Shown: positions 1 through 6,466, counted from the stretch's first letter. The stretch is 6,632 nucleotides of DNA from Cohaesibacteraceae bacterium (GCA_016764535.1 JAESRR010000138.1:1-6632); one strand, 5' to 3'. Translations and numbers: made by a program. The notes: generated by a model from the sequence alone, not told the origin.

Positions 1-95
1 TCAACTACTTCAATATTTTTGACTATAATTATTAGAGGTGCTTTTGTGTTTTCTTTTGTTTTATCAGCGATTTCTTCTGCTTGTTTTTCTCCTTT
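1..95 (-). pseudogene. Orphan coding fragment at left edge, possibly nitroreductase-like
   Basis: One minus-strand frame is open from base 95 to the window edge, right after an in-frame TAA at 98-96. It encodes about 31 residues whose composition is protein-like: a charged helix rich in Glu and Lys (GEKQAEEIADKTKE), then KAPLIIIV, then KNIEVV. There is no ATG, GTG or TTG at its head, so it looks like a 5'-truncated piece and not a gene start. A helix followed by (R/K)APLIIxV resembles the middle of YdjA-type nitroreductases, but 31 residues cannot settle that. The stretch is clearly more AT-rich than the genes to its right. The opposite strand is also open over 1-99 (a hydrophobic frame ending in TAG), so coding here is not certain. 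It may be a relic beside the broken ATPase gene, or the gene may continue outside the window. Confidence 0.3.
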
Positions 96-183
96 TTAGT
101 TTGACTCTCTTCTAGAGCCTATTTATACAGACGGTCCAAGAAGCTGAACGTTCATGCGAACAGTCTCCTTGTCGATTTACAGG
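96..183 (-). other. Non-coding linker at a rearrangement junction, possible insertion-sequence end
   Basis: On the minus strand, recognisable ATPase sequence ends with the Trp codon at 186-184. The next bases read CCTGTAAATCGACAAGGAG, then a small palindrome GTTCGCATGAAC, then a stretch with stops in the relevant frames. The linker continues until the open fragment at the window edge. A TGT... terminus joined directly to an interrupted gene is what the end of an insertion sequence of several DDE families (for example IS21 or IS3) would look like. However, no transposase, matching second end or target duplication lies in the window. A deletion scar or an assembly join would look the same. Confidence 0.25.
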
Positions 184-909
184 CCACAACAAAAAAGTTG
201 CATACAAGCGTGGCGACATCATCAATTTGTCGGCGGCCAATATGTTTACATATCCGCGGCCATCTCTTGTGGTTCTCATTAGGTCGGCGATATCAAGTGC
301 AGGCTCTCCAAAAAATACGTCTCCTCCCTGCTCCTCCAATACCAGTAATTTTCGAAGTATCGCACCGACAGATGATCTCGAAACATTTCCATATGACGTA
401 GATAATTCGCGACCACGTTCTCCGACGTGGTTCAACATTGCTCGCAAGTCTTTCAGATCGAGCAATAGCAGCCCGTCGTCGTCGGCAACCCGGAAGGCGA
501 TGTTCAACACGCCTTCCTGTGTATCGTTCAACTCCAGCATACGAGACAACAACAACGGTCCCATTTCCGAAATCGTTGTTCGCACCGGATGACCCTGTTT
601 ACCAAACAAATCCCAGAAAACAGTCGGTACTGCCTCCATTCCATAATCATCAAAACCAATGGTCTCTGCCCGCTTGATTAAAAAATCTTTTGGATCACCG
701 GCTACCGCCAATCCTGACAAATCACCTTTTACATCCGCGCAAAATACGGGAACACCAGCCGCAGAAAATCCCTCTGCAAGTATTTGCAGGCTCACCGTTT
801 TACCGGTACCGGTTGCACCGGCAATAAGTCCGTGACGATTGGCGAGTTTCAATGCAAGATATTCAGGCTTGATACTTGTTCCAATGTAGATTTTTCCATC
901 TTCAAGCAT
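112..909 (-). pseudogene. HerA/YjgR-like P-loop ATPase (DUF853 family), 3'-truncated
   Basis: The predicted product is an ATPase of the HerA-FtsK superfamily, YjgR/DUF853 branch, whose cellular role is poorly defined. I start it at 909 (MLEDGKIYIG) because a GGAG lies 7 bases upstream and family members begin this way. An upstream extension of the open frame to 1083 has a TTG start and looks spurious. Visible features are Walker A GATGTGKT at residues 31-38 and the strand with FCADVKGDLSG at 56-66. Also present are the VFWDLFG region at about 97-103, the LNIAFRVADDDGLLLLDLKDLR block at 135-156, and NILAADKLMMSPRLYATFLLW at 222-242. Family proteins then continue into the Walker B strand (DEAHLLF) and a further ~250 residues. 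Here the frame runs into 23 unrelated residues and stops at 112. The product would be about 265 residues against about 500 in the family, without Walker B, so it is almost certainly inactive. Confidence 0.85.
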
Positions 910-1064
910 GATGTGCTCCGGCTGGGTGTGTTCTACGGGTATAAAATCACCACCCGCTCCACAGCAATCAAGCTTTAATCCATCGCCTAAAGCGAGAAAG
1001 ACTTGAATTTTTCCCCAGGCTTTTGCCAAATAGTAAAGAAACCTGGAATCACCGGTCAAAATCG

Positions 1065-1097
1065 GGCGGAATCGCCTGTTCAACAGGATATTTAAAA
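1065..1097 (+). promoter_or_regulatory. Leader of the DUF2267-like gene with two overlapping hairpins around the ribosome binding site
   Basis: Just before the ATG at 1098 there are two short hairpins. The first is GGCG-GAAT-CGCC (1065-1076). The second is CCTGT-TCA-ACAGG (1075-1087), whose 3' arm holds most of the Shine-Dalgarno-like AGGA (1085-1088), spaced 9 bases from the ATG. They share bases 1075-1076, so full pairing of one shortens the other. This could modulate ribosome access. The stems are short, so chance is a real alternative. Confidence 0.3.
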
Positions 1098-1487
1098 ATG
1101 GACGAACTTATCTCCCAAATTGCTGAACGTGTAGGCATTGATGAAAACCTGGCACGAACCGGCGTAAAAATTATACTTGGCTTTCTGAACAAAGAGGGCT
1201 CCGGTGATGTGATGTCCAAAATACTGGAAGCTTTACCGGGCGCTAAAGAACTAATTGATGACGGCGATTCATCTGGTGGCGGATTACTCGGCGGATTGGG
1301 CGGCATGCTTGGCGGCGGTATGGGCGGCGCAATGGCAGCTCTTGGAGAACTCAATAATGCAGGCCTTGACATGGATCAATCCAAACAAGTGGCCAGCGAA
1401 CTAATCTCGGTTGCAAAAGAAAAAGTTGGAGAAAGTGAAATTGACGAACTGGTTGGCTCAATCCCAGGACTAGGCCAATTTCTATAA
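1098..1487 (+). CDS. Small glycine-rich DUF2267-like protein
   Basis: This encodes 129 residues of a family recognised mainly in alphaproteobacteria, with no established biochemical role. The N-terminal part (MDELISQIAERVGIDENLA..., residues 1-53) is a helical domain of the DUF2267/DUF2780 kind. It contains the typical IILGFLNKEG and LPGA turns. A flexible glycine and methionine rich linker follows at about 60-80 (repeats of GGLGGML). A second helical part at about 83-129 ends in the family-typical SIPGLGQFL. There is no signal peptide or membrane segment, so it is probably cytoplasmic. I chose the ATG at 1098, not the open frame from 1023, because homologous sequence begins with MDEL and an AGGA precedes it. 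The next gene starts 36 bases downstream on the same strand, so they are probably co-transcribed. Confidence 0.8.
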   Translation: MDELISQIAERVGIDENLARTGVKIILGFLNKEGSGDVMSKILEALPGAKELIDDGDSSGGGLLGGLGGMLGGGMGGAMAALGELNNAGLDMDQSKQVASELISVAKEKVGESEIDELVGSIPGLGQFL

Positions 1488-1523
1488 AATATCATTCAAT
1501 CATTACACCATCGGGAGAAGATA

Positions 1524-1931
1524 ATGGCTTACGCAATTGACGAAATAGAGGGAATTGGCCCCACATATGCTGCAAAACTTAAAGATGCAGGCATAACCAC
1601 AACCGAACAATATCTCGATAAAGCCAAAAACCCGGCAGGACGCAAGGCTCTTGCCAGTGAAACAGGAATTGATTCCAGCCGCGTTTTGAAGTGGGCCAAC
1701 ATGGCTGACCTGATGCGCATAAAAGGTGTGGGCGAAGAGTATTCAGAACTTCTTGAAGCAGCAGGTGTTGATACCGTGAAAGAACTTCGGACAAGGAATG
1801 CTGCAAATCTAACCACAAAAATGGCTGAGGTAAATGGAACCAAAAAACTCGTGCGTTCTGTCCCTGGCGAAAAGTCCGTGACGGACTGGGTTGCACAGGC
1901 CAAGGAACTCTCTCCGATCATGTCATACTGA
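1524..1931 (+). CDS. DUF4332-like protein with two helix-hairpin-helix motifs
   Basis: This encodes 135 residues with two helix-hairpin-helix elements. The first is at about 7-23 (EIEGIGPTYAAKLKDAGI) and the second at about 66-82 (RIKGVGEEYSELLEAAGV). Both have the I-x-G-[IV]-G hairpin that contacts the DNA backbone in this motif class. This arrangement is that of DUF4332 family proteins. Nucleic-acid binding is therefore plausible, but no substrate or pathway is established. The C-terminal part (KKLVRSVPGEKSVTDWVAQAKEL) is helical. A GGAG lies 9 bases upstream of the ATG, a good ribosome binding site. The gene sits 36 bases after the DUF2267-like gene. A strong hairpin begins 7 bases after its stop codon. 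Confidence 0.82.
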   Translation: MAYAIDEIEGIGPTYAAKLKDAGITTTEQYLDKAKNPAGRKALASETGIDSSRVLKWANMADLMRIKGVGEEYSELLEAAGVDTVKELRTRNAANLTTKMAEVNGTKKLVRSVPGEKSVTDWVAQAKELSPIMSY

Positions 1932-1938
1932 AAAAATA

Positions 1939-1968
1939 CGGGTTTGCCTGTATTTACAGGCAAACCCG
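1939..1968. terminator. Perfect 13-bp hairpin between the DUF4332-like and TraR/DksA-like genes
   Basis: CGGGTTTGCCTGT (1939-1951) pairs perfectly with ACAGGCAAACCCG (1956-1968) around a 4-base loop. On the plus strand no T-run follows, only GAACATC and then the next start codon. On the minus strand the stem is followed by TATTTTTTC, which is textbook intrinsic-terminator geometry for transcription running leftward. It may partly terminate the plus-strand operon, block antisense read-through, or control translation of the next gene, whose start is 7 bases away. Confidence 0.65.
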
Positions 1969-1974
1969 AACATC

Positions 1975-2310
1975 ATGATTTCCTTTGACAAAGCACATAA
2001 ATTGTTGACCGGCATACAACTGGAACTGATTGAATTGCAATCAATTTCCAAAGCTGCGTCAGCTCCCGTAATTCTCGATCAGCAAAGTGTCGGTCGCTTA
2101 TCCCGCATGGATGCAATCCGGGATCAGGCAATGGCTCAGGAAGCAGATAGAAGACGAAAACTGGAACTGCAAAAAATTGAAGCGGCCTTTAATCGCCTGG
2201 GGAGTGACAATTATGGAATTTGCCTGGGATGCGAAGAAGAAATCGCCGAAAAAAGGCTGGAAGTAGACCCAACGGCGACACTATGCATCGCTTGTGCCTC
2301 ACAAGAATGA
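1975..2310 (+). CDS. TraR/DksA-family C4 zinc-finger protein
   Basis: This encodes 111 residues of the DksA/TraR family, whose studied members bind the secondary channel of RNA polymerase. A coiled-coil-like N-terminal part (about 1-75) leads to a four-cysteine zinc finger C83-x2-C86-x17-C104-x2-C107, followed by a short tail ending ASQE. DksA carries an acidic DxxDxA at the coiled-coil tip. The matching place here reads GRLSRMD (about 40-46), so DksA-like activity should not be assumed. The start at 1975 fits the family and the length. No Shine-Dalgarno sequence is visible, because the perfect hairpin occupies the expected place. Upstream in-frame residues come from that hairpin and the neighbouring gene and are not family-like. 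It is the last gene of the plus-strand run. A weak TCAATA/TATTGA hairpin lies just after the stop codon. Confidence 0.88.
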   Translation: MISFDKAHKLLTGIQLELIELQSISKAASAPVILDQQSVGRLSRMDAIRDQAMAQEADRRRKLELQKIEAAFNRLGSDNYGICLGCEEEIAEKRLEVDPTATLCIACASQE

Positions 2311-2503
2311 TGATTCAATATATCTATTGATTACCCGATGTTCATTTTAATAAATCTGAAGTTAAATTTTATAATATCTATTAAAACCCATGATCTCGGA
2401 ACTATCGGTACAGTAAATTCAAATAATGATATTCTATAACGACATTATTATTATAAAACATTTCCACTGTTGCTTGATATTTATTTATTGTTCACTTTTT
2501 TTG
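2311..2503. other. AT-rich intergenic stretch without a gene
   Basis: This is very AT-rich sequence with stops in all frames and no tRNA-like fold. A small hairpin TCAATA-TATC-TATTGA (2315-2330) follows the stop codon of the zinc-finger gene but lacks a T-tract. A TATAAT at 2370-2375 has no convincing -35 partner. No DUF1127-type small reading frame, sometimes found next to anti-Shine-Dalgarno sRNAs, is present. Confidence 0.6.
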
Positions 2504-2512
2504 TGATATTCT
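2504..2512 (+). promoter_or_regulatory. Candidate extended -10 promoter for the small RNA
   Basis: TGATATTCT fits an extended -10 (TG, one base, TATTCT). The -35 region is poor: TTATTG at 2485-2490 with a 16-base spacer is the best I see. An upstream T-rich and A/T tract may help. A start about 7 bases downstream, near 2519, would give an RNA of about 119 bases. Confidence 0.4.
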
Positions 2513-2518
2513 AGATTC

Positions 2519-2637
2519 GTTCAGGAGATTGGATATTTCCTCCCATTCAGTTTTCTGATTGTACAGAATACCAGAGCGGAGCAGGCCGCTCAATTATAGA
2601 AAAGGATTGCTGACCTCCTCCCCGGCGATCCTTTTTT
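2519..2637 (+). ncRNA. Putative small RNA with anti-Shine-Dalgarno motifs (cuckoo-like)
   Basis: There is no reading frame here, but there is dense local structure ending in an intrinsic terminator. In order: a GGAG...CTCC segment (2524-2543) containing CCTCCC (2539-2544); a hairpin TTCTG-ATTGTA-CAGAA (2553-2568); a hairpin GAGCGG-AGCAGG-CCGCTC (2574-2591); and the terminator hairpin, whose loop carries CCTCCTCCCC (2614-2623). That loop is complementary to ribosome binding sites. As I recall, alphaproteobacterial cuckoo RNAs (such as Rhodobacter CcsR RNAs) are defined by CCUCCUCCC motifs in hairpin loops with low conservation elsewhere. The match in motif and placement suggests membership or convergence. 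The 5' end is inferred from the -10 element and could be off by several bases. The alternative is a long structured trailer of upstream transcription. Confidence 0.5.
2600..2637. terminator. Bidirectional intrinsic terminator
   Basis: AAAAGGATTGC (2600-2610) pairs with GCGATCCTTTT (2625-2635), with one G-T wobble. It closes a loop containing the C-rich motif and is followed by two more T residues on the plus strand. Read leftward, the same stem ends in TTTTC and so can also stop the convergent hydrolase gene, whose TAA stop lies at 2638-2636 inside the T-tract. Confidence 0.8.
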
Positions 2638-3682
2638 ATTTTGTAATATCATGCGATTGAGGTCGTGGTGTTTCATCCATTACCGGACGTTCTGCATCGA
2701 CATTCCAAATTCTTCGCCAAAGATAATCAAACATCCTGGTATCAACATCGACAGTGACTCTTTGGGCTGGCTTCAACAAGTCACCATCAAGATTTGCCAA
2801 AGCAAAACTGAAAACAAAAACCGGCGCAATTCCCATCCTGAGATCTGAATAAATAATCAAACCATTTTCCTGTTTCATGGCATAAAAATTGTGCGAAAAT
2901 TCCTTGAGCCTTATAATTCCAGGATCGTCTTTGAGCGTACCGAGCATACTGGTATTACGGGGAAGCTTTTCCAATTTGGTAGAAGAATCCGGCGCGTCGA
3001 ATATAGATGTAAACCCATACCAGGCGGTGTTGTCATCAACAGCAACAACATACCACAACATCGAGTTAAAAAGCGTAGGCGTCACAAGTAAAGCCTGCGA
3101 GGAAATGCCCTGCATTTCCAGTTCTGTTGCAATTCGTTGTTCAATTTTGTTCTGTAAATTAAGACCGTATCCCAAATACACCGAGGAAATAACCAACGCA
3201 GCAATCACAGCCTGATAAGGCCGTGTACCATACTTCATTATGAGAGCCAGGATTGTCGCGATCAATAATGGCACAGTGTATATCGGGTCAACAATGGAAA
3301 CGGATGACAAGGCAACCGGATATTTGGAAATCGGCCAGAAAAGTTGCGTTCCATATGAAGTAAAACTATCCAGAACTGGATGCGTAATCAACGCGAGCCA
3401 TACCATAAAAGTAAGACGAATGGAGTTTCCGCTTAAAAGCCCATGCACTTTTCGTATGCCTTCAGCAAGCAAGGGAGAAATGAATGTCAGCACAAACAGG
3501 GAATGGCTAAATCCACGATGAGACGTAAAACTTTCAACAGGATCGGCTATCGGAATTAATACATCAAGGTCTGGCAACGTACCCAAGGCTATTCCCCACA
3601 ACGCTGCTTTTCGGCCCAGAGTTTTTCCGCCGATAGCATAGCCTACCGATGCACCCAATACAGCCTGCGTTAATGAATCCAC
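2636..3682 (-). CDS. Membrane-bound metal-dependent hydrolase (DUF457/YdjM-like)
   Basis: This encodes 348 residues of the DUF457 inner-membrane family, annotated as predicted metal-dependent hydrolases with no defined substrate. Likely metal or catalytic residues are visible: LPDLDVL (36-42), HRGFSHS (55-61), HPVLDSFTSYG (101-111) and VDP (131-133). Hydrophobic segments lie at roughly 62-73, 88-100, 130-149 and 157-175. The remaining ~170 residues are a soluble C-terminal domain. The start is GTG at 3682 (read as Met, then DSLTQA), because AGGAG lies 7 bases upstream and the DSLTQAxLGAxxGY opening is family-typical. An overlapping ATG at 3684 is out of frame. It lies 141 bases downstream of guaA on the same strand, with a terminator between, so it probably has its own promoter. 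A weak pair TGCACA / TATATC (minus strand, about 3717-3750) is a candidate. Confidence 0.88.
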   Translation of the reverse strand: MDSLTQAVLGASVGYAIGGKTLGRKAALWGIALGTLPDLDVLIPIADPVESFTSHRGFSHSLFVLTFISPLLAEGIRKVHGLLSGNSIRLTFMVWLALITHPVLDSFTSYGTQLFWPISKYPVALSSVSIVDPIYTVPLLIATILALIMKYGTRPYQAVIAALVISSVYLGYGLNLQNKIEQRIATELEMQGISSQALLVTPTLFNSMLWYVVAVDDNTAWYGFTSIFDAPDSSTKLEKLPRNTSMLGTLKDDPGIIRLKEFSHNFYAMKQENGLIIYSDLRMGIAPVFVFSFALANLDGDLLKPAQRVTVDVDTRMFDYLWRRIWNVDAERPVMDETPRPQSHDITK

Positions 3683-3756
3683 ATGGATCTCCTGTTCCTA
3701 TGGGCCATATGGGAAGGTTGGATATAATTGTCCAGTGGAATTGTGTGCATTGAGCA

Positions 3757-3785
3757 ACAAAAATGGCGACTTGTTGTGCCGCCAT
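3757..3785 (-). terminator. Intrinsic terminator of guaA
   Basis: On the minus strand ATGGCG (3785-3780) pairs with CGCCAT (3768-3763) across an 11-base loop and is followed by TTTTGT. It lies about 40 bases past the guaA stop codon and separates guaA from the hydrolase gene. Confidence 0.65.
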
Positions 3786-3823
3786 AAATTGCAGGGATTG
3801 TCATCGTCAACACGGGAAATATA

Positions 3824-5374
3824 CTATTCCCATTCAATGGTTCCAGGAGGTTTTGAGGTAATATCATAAACCACCCGGTTGATGCCTTTAACTTCATTAA
3901 TAATTCTGGTTGCTGCGCGCCCCAAAAACTCCATATCGTAGTGAAAGAAGTCGGCAGTCATTCCATCAACGGATGTAACTGCACGCAACGCACAGACAAA
4001 CTCATAAGTCCGGCTATCACCCATAACACCGACTGTTTGCACTGGCAAAAGTACAGCAAATGCTTGCCAGATAGCATCATACAAACCAGCCTTACGGATT
4101 TCGTCGAGATATATAGCATCGGCCTGTCGAAGAATATCAAGTTTCTCTCTGGAAATTCCACCTGGACATCTGATGGCAAGTCCGGGGCCAGGAAATGGAT
4201 GTCGTGCAACAAATACACGGGACAATCCCAACTCACGCCCCAGGCTGCGAACTTCATCTTTAAAGAGCTCGCGCAACGGCTCGACCAATTGCATATTCAT
4301 GCGTTCGGGAAGACCACCTACATTATGATGTGATTTGATCGTTGTGGATGGACCACCTGAGAAAGATACAGATTCAATTACATCCGGATAGAGGGTGCCC
4401 TGGGCAAGAAACTTTGCTCCACCAATTTTTTTAGCTTCGGCTTCGAACACGTCAATAAATAATTTGCCGATTATCTTGCGTTTGGTTTCGGGATCCGACT
4501 CTCCTTCAAGAGCGGTGATAAACATTTCACTTGCATCGACATGCAACAGCGAAATATTATAGTGCTCGCGGAATAGCGAAACGACCTCTTCCGCTTCATT
4601 CATGCGTAACAAACCATGATCAACAAAAATACAAGTCAGCTGATCGCCAATTGCTTCATGTAGCAGAACCGCTGCAACAGAGCTGTCAACGCCACCGGAC
4701 AAGCCACATAATACTTTTCCATCACCAACCTGTTCACGAATTTTTCGTATCGCTTCATCGCGAAAAGCCGCCATCGACCAATCTGCTTTGCAACCACAAA
4801 TATGATCCACAAAATTGGATAACAGTTTGGCGCCATCGGGCGTATGAACCACTTCGGGATGGAACATCACCCCGTAAAACCGCTTGTCTTCATTTGCAAA
4901 TGCAGCAAAGGCTGCGTTTTCAGAAACACCAATGACTTCAAAGCCTTCCGCCAATTCAACAACGCGGTCGCCGTGGCTCATCCAGACCTGATGTTTGGAC
5001 CCAATTTCGTCCCACATGCCATCAAATAGCGGGCTTTTACCCACAATTTCGAGATAGGCACGTCCATATTCACGATGATCAGACGGTTCAGCAACACCAC
5101 CGGTTTGAACACACAGCGACATCTGACCGTAGCAAATCCCGAGAACAGGAACCCCGGAGTTAAATATTACATCAGGAGCTCTGGGAGAACCTATATCCGT
5201 TGTAGACTCAGGGCCCCCCGATAATATTACACCTTTGGGCTTAATCCGATGAAACGCCAGTTCCGCACTTTGAAACGGGACAATTTCGGAATAGACTCCT
5301 GCTTCGCGCACACGGCGCGCGATAAGCTGAGTCACCTGACTACCAAAGTCAATAATGAGAATGCTGTCTGCCAT
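3824..5374 (-). CDS. guaA: GMP synthase (glutamine-hydrolysing)
   Basis: GuaA converts XMP, ATP and glutamine to GMP, AMP, pyrophosphate and glutamate, the last step of guanine nucleotide synthesis in the cytoplasm. The 516 residues are full length (E. coli GuaA has 525). The N-terminal class I amidotransferase domain (about 1-195) has the nucleophile Cys81 in GICYGQ, the oxyanion segment LSGGPES (51-57), and His172 and Glu174 in FHPE. The ATP pyrophosphatase domain has the PP-loop SGGVDSS at 226-232. The C-terminal dimerisation domain carries [19 protein letters not shown] (339-357), [12 protein letters not shown] (391-402) and the terminal KPPGTIEWE. No key residue is missing. The ATG at 5374 gives the standard [13 protein letters not shown] start. 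The ribosome binding site is weak (GGTAAAGC). No guaB is adjacent, so guaA stands alone here. It is transcribed divergently from the VOC gene and ends in its own terminator. Confidence 0.98.
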   Translation of the reverse strand: MADSILIIDFGSQVTQLIARRVREAGVYSEIVPFQSAELAFHRIKPKGVILSGGPESTTDIGSPRAPDVIFNSGVPVLGICYGQMSLCVQTGGVAEPSDHREYGRAYLEIVGKSPLFDGMWDEIGSKHQVWMSHGDRVVELAEGFEVIGVSENAAFAAFANEDKRFYGVMFHPEVVHTPDGAKLLSNFVDHICGCKADWSMAAFRDEAIRKIREQVGDGKVLCGLSGGVDSSVAAVLLHEAIGDQLTCIFVDHGLLRMNEAEEVVSLFREHYNISLLHVDASEMFITALEGESDPETKRKIIGKLFIDVFEAEAKKIGGAKFLAQGTLYPDVIESVSFSGGPSTTIKSHHNVGGLPERMNMQLVEPLRELFKDEVRSLGRELGLSRVFVARHPFPGPGLAIRCPGGISREKLDILRQADAIYLDEIRKAGLYDAIWQAFAVLLPVQTVGVMGDSRTYEFVCALRAVTSVDGMTADFFHYDMEFLGRAATRIINEVKGINRVVYDITSKPPGTIEWE

Positions 5375-5496
5375 GGCGATGCTTTACCGGGTTCCCTGTA
5401 AATATCAAGATTGAAGAAATCAATTCATTTAGCGGTTGAATTTCATAATTACTATTATAGAATCAACGACTACATTTGCCCTTAACGGAGTATCTC

Positions 5497-5847
5497 ATGG
5501 TTCACCAGGATAACAGTATCAATTATGTTGAATTCCCCATGGTCGATGCCCAGGCAACCAAACTATTTTATAGCAAGGTATTTGGCTGGAGTTTTACAGA
5601 TTGGGGCGACAATTATATAAGTTTCAACGGCGCTGGTATTGACGGTGGATTTGATGGCTCTGGCGACCGGCCCATCGCAGCTTCCGGGGCTTTGGTAATA
5701 TTGTACTCAAAATCGCTTGAGCGGTGCCAGGACATCATCGTTGGCGCCGGAGGAACAATAACCAGGCCGATATTTTCGTTTCCGGGTGGTCGCAGATTTC
5801 ATTTTAATGATACAAATGGAAACGAACTGGCTGTCTGGTCTGAATGA
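5497..5847 (+). CDS. VOC-family (glyoxalase/bleomycin-resistance fold) protein
   Basis: This encodes 116 residues, the length of a single vicinal-oxygen-chelate domain. It opens with the first beta-alpha module NYVEFPMVDAQATKLFYSKVFGW (9-31). It closes with GGRRFHFNDTNGNELAVW (97-114), matching the usual FxDPxGN-E-L-xxW ending. Possible metal ligands are Glu12, His102 and Glu110. The N-terminal His common in glyoxalases is not obvious, so the substrate and even enzymatic activity are unknown. I chose the ATG at 5497, not the TTG at 5476, because CGGAG lies 6 bases upstream. It is divergent from guaA across about 120 bases of AT-rich sequence. It converges with the MarR gene, with 12 bases between the two stop codons. 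It may be regulated by that neighbour, but nothing in the sequence shows this. Confidence 0.87.
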   Translation: MVHQDNSINYVEFPMVDAQATKLFYSKVFGWSFTDWGDNYISFNGAGIDGGFDGSGDRPIAASGALVILYSKSLERCQDIIVGAGGTITRPIFSFPGGRRFHFNDTNGNELAVWSE

Positions 5848-5859
5848 ACACCAGATACT

Positions 5860-6384
5860 TCAAGTTTGAGCAGACATCAGTGCCTTGAGCATTTGCGCCA
5901 TACGTACTCTATCCTGAAGGCTCAGTCCTTTTAGGATTTCGTTTTCGAGTTCCCGGGCGCGGATGCCGATGTCATAAGCCTTGTCGCGACCTTTTTTCGT
6001 GGGCTTTAATACAACCAGGCGCTTGTCATTGGCATTTGTTGTCTTTTTAACCAGCCTTCTATCAGATAACCGTTGTGCAGCACGACTGACTGCCACTGTA
6101 TCAAGCAGGGTTTTGGGGGGAAGTTCACGAACCGATACCGAATCTTCTCTGTAAAGCGCGGCAAGCACCTGCCATTCTGCCAGACTCATATCAAACTCTG
6201 TCGACAAAATACCAGACAGGTTTCGTGAGATTGTCTGAGCTGCTGCAAGGACACGAAAGGGAAGAAAATTCTCGAGTATAAAATCTTCATTCGCAATCAA
6301 AGCAGCAGATTGTCCAGCATTTCCAAACATGGAAACCTGATCATCCTGATGATTACCTGATTTTTTGGCGGTGGTACGCGCCAT
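5860..6384 (-). CDS. MarR-family transcriptional regulator
   Basis: This encodes 174 residues with a MarR winged helix-turn-helix. A dimerisation helix at about 40-62 (LPFRVLAAAQTISRNLSGIL) is followed by the MSLAEWQVLAAL helix (66-77). The recognition helix region is 95-109 (DTVAVSRAAQRLSDR), and the wing is NANDKRLVVLKPTKKG at 117-132. The C-terminal helices (140-172) complete the dimer interface. The ~35-residue polar N-terminal extension is longer than in short MarR proteins and looks disordered. I chose the ATG at 6384 because GGAG lies 7 bases upstream. A GTG at 6444 would extend the frame but lies within the likely promoter. MarR proteins usually repress their own gene or neighbours in response to small ligands. 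The ligand here cannot be told. Confidence 0.92.
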   Translation of the reverse strand: MARTTAKKSGNHQDDQVSMFGNAGQSAALIANEDFILENFLPFRVLAAAQTISRNLSGILSTEFDMSLAEWQVLAALYREDSVSVRELPPKTLLDTVAVSRAAQRLSDRRLVKKTTNANDKRLVVLKPTKKGRDKAYDIGIRARELENEILKGLSLQDRVRMAQMLKALMSAQT

Positions 6385-6437
6385 GGCGCAGCTCCATAAA
6401 TAAATCGGGTAAAAATACGCTTTCACCACTTGACCGG

Positions 6438-6466
6438 AGAACACCAGATTCTAATAGCAGAGTCAA
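6438..6466 (-). promoter_or_regulatory. Candidate promoter of the MarR gene
   Basis: TTGACT (6466-6461) is followed by a 17-base spacer and TGTTCT (6443-6438), about 55 bases upstream of the ATG. The -35 matches the consensus at five of six positions and the -10 at three of six. Its -35 overlaps the proximal arm of the inverted repeat at 6463-6471. Confidence 0.35.

Noticed and set aside
1..99. Plus-strand hydrophobic open frame ending in TAG at 97-99
   Set aside because: It has no start within the window, and the opposite strand gives a more protein-like reading, so it was not listed as a gene.
227..592. Plus-strand open frame of 121 codons
   Set aside because: It lies wholly antisense to the ATPase gene, is rich in Ser and Pro, and has no recognisable domain.
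910..1083. N-terminal extension of the HerA-like ATPase to a TTG at 1083
   Set aside because: The extra 58 residues are not family-like, and a good GGAG precedes the ATG at 909.
1529..1963. Minus-strand open frames opposite the DUF4332-like gene
   Set aside because: They are antisense shadows. The plus strand has recognisable HhH motifs and a ribosome binding site.
2519..2637. 6S RNA, SRP RNA or tmRNA as the identity of the structured block
   Set aside because: The long central-bubble duplex of 6S, the SRP GGAAG/AGCAGCC apical domain and the tRNA-like ends of tmRNA are all absent.
3941..4333. Plus-strand open frames of up to 130 codons inside guaA
   Set aside because: They are antisense to a fully conserved GMP synthase and have Cys/His/Thr-rich shadow composition.
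5410..5424. Small inverted repeat ATTGA-AGAAA-TCAAT between guaA and the VOC gene
   Set aside because: The arms are only 5 bp and AT-rich, with no link to a recognisable promoter, so chance is likely.
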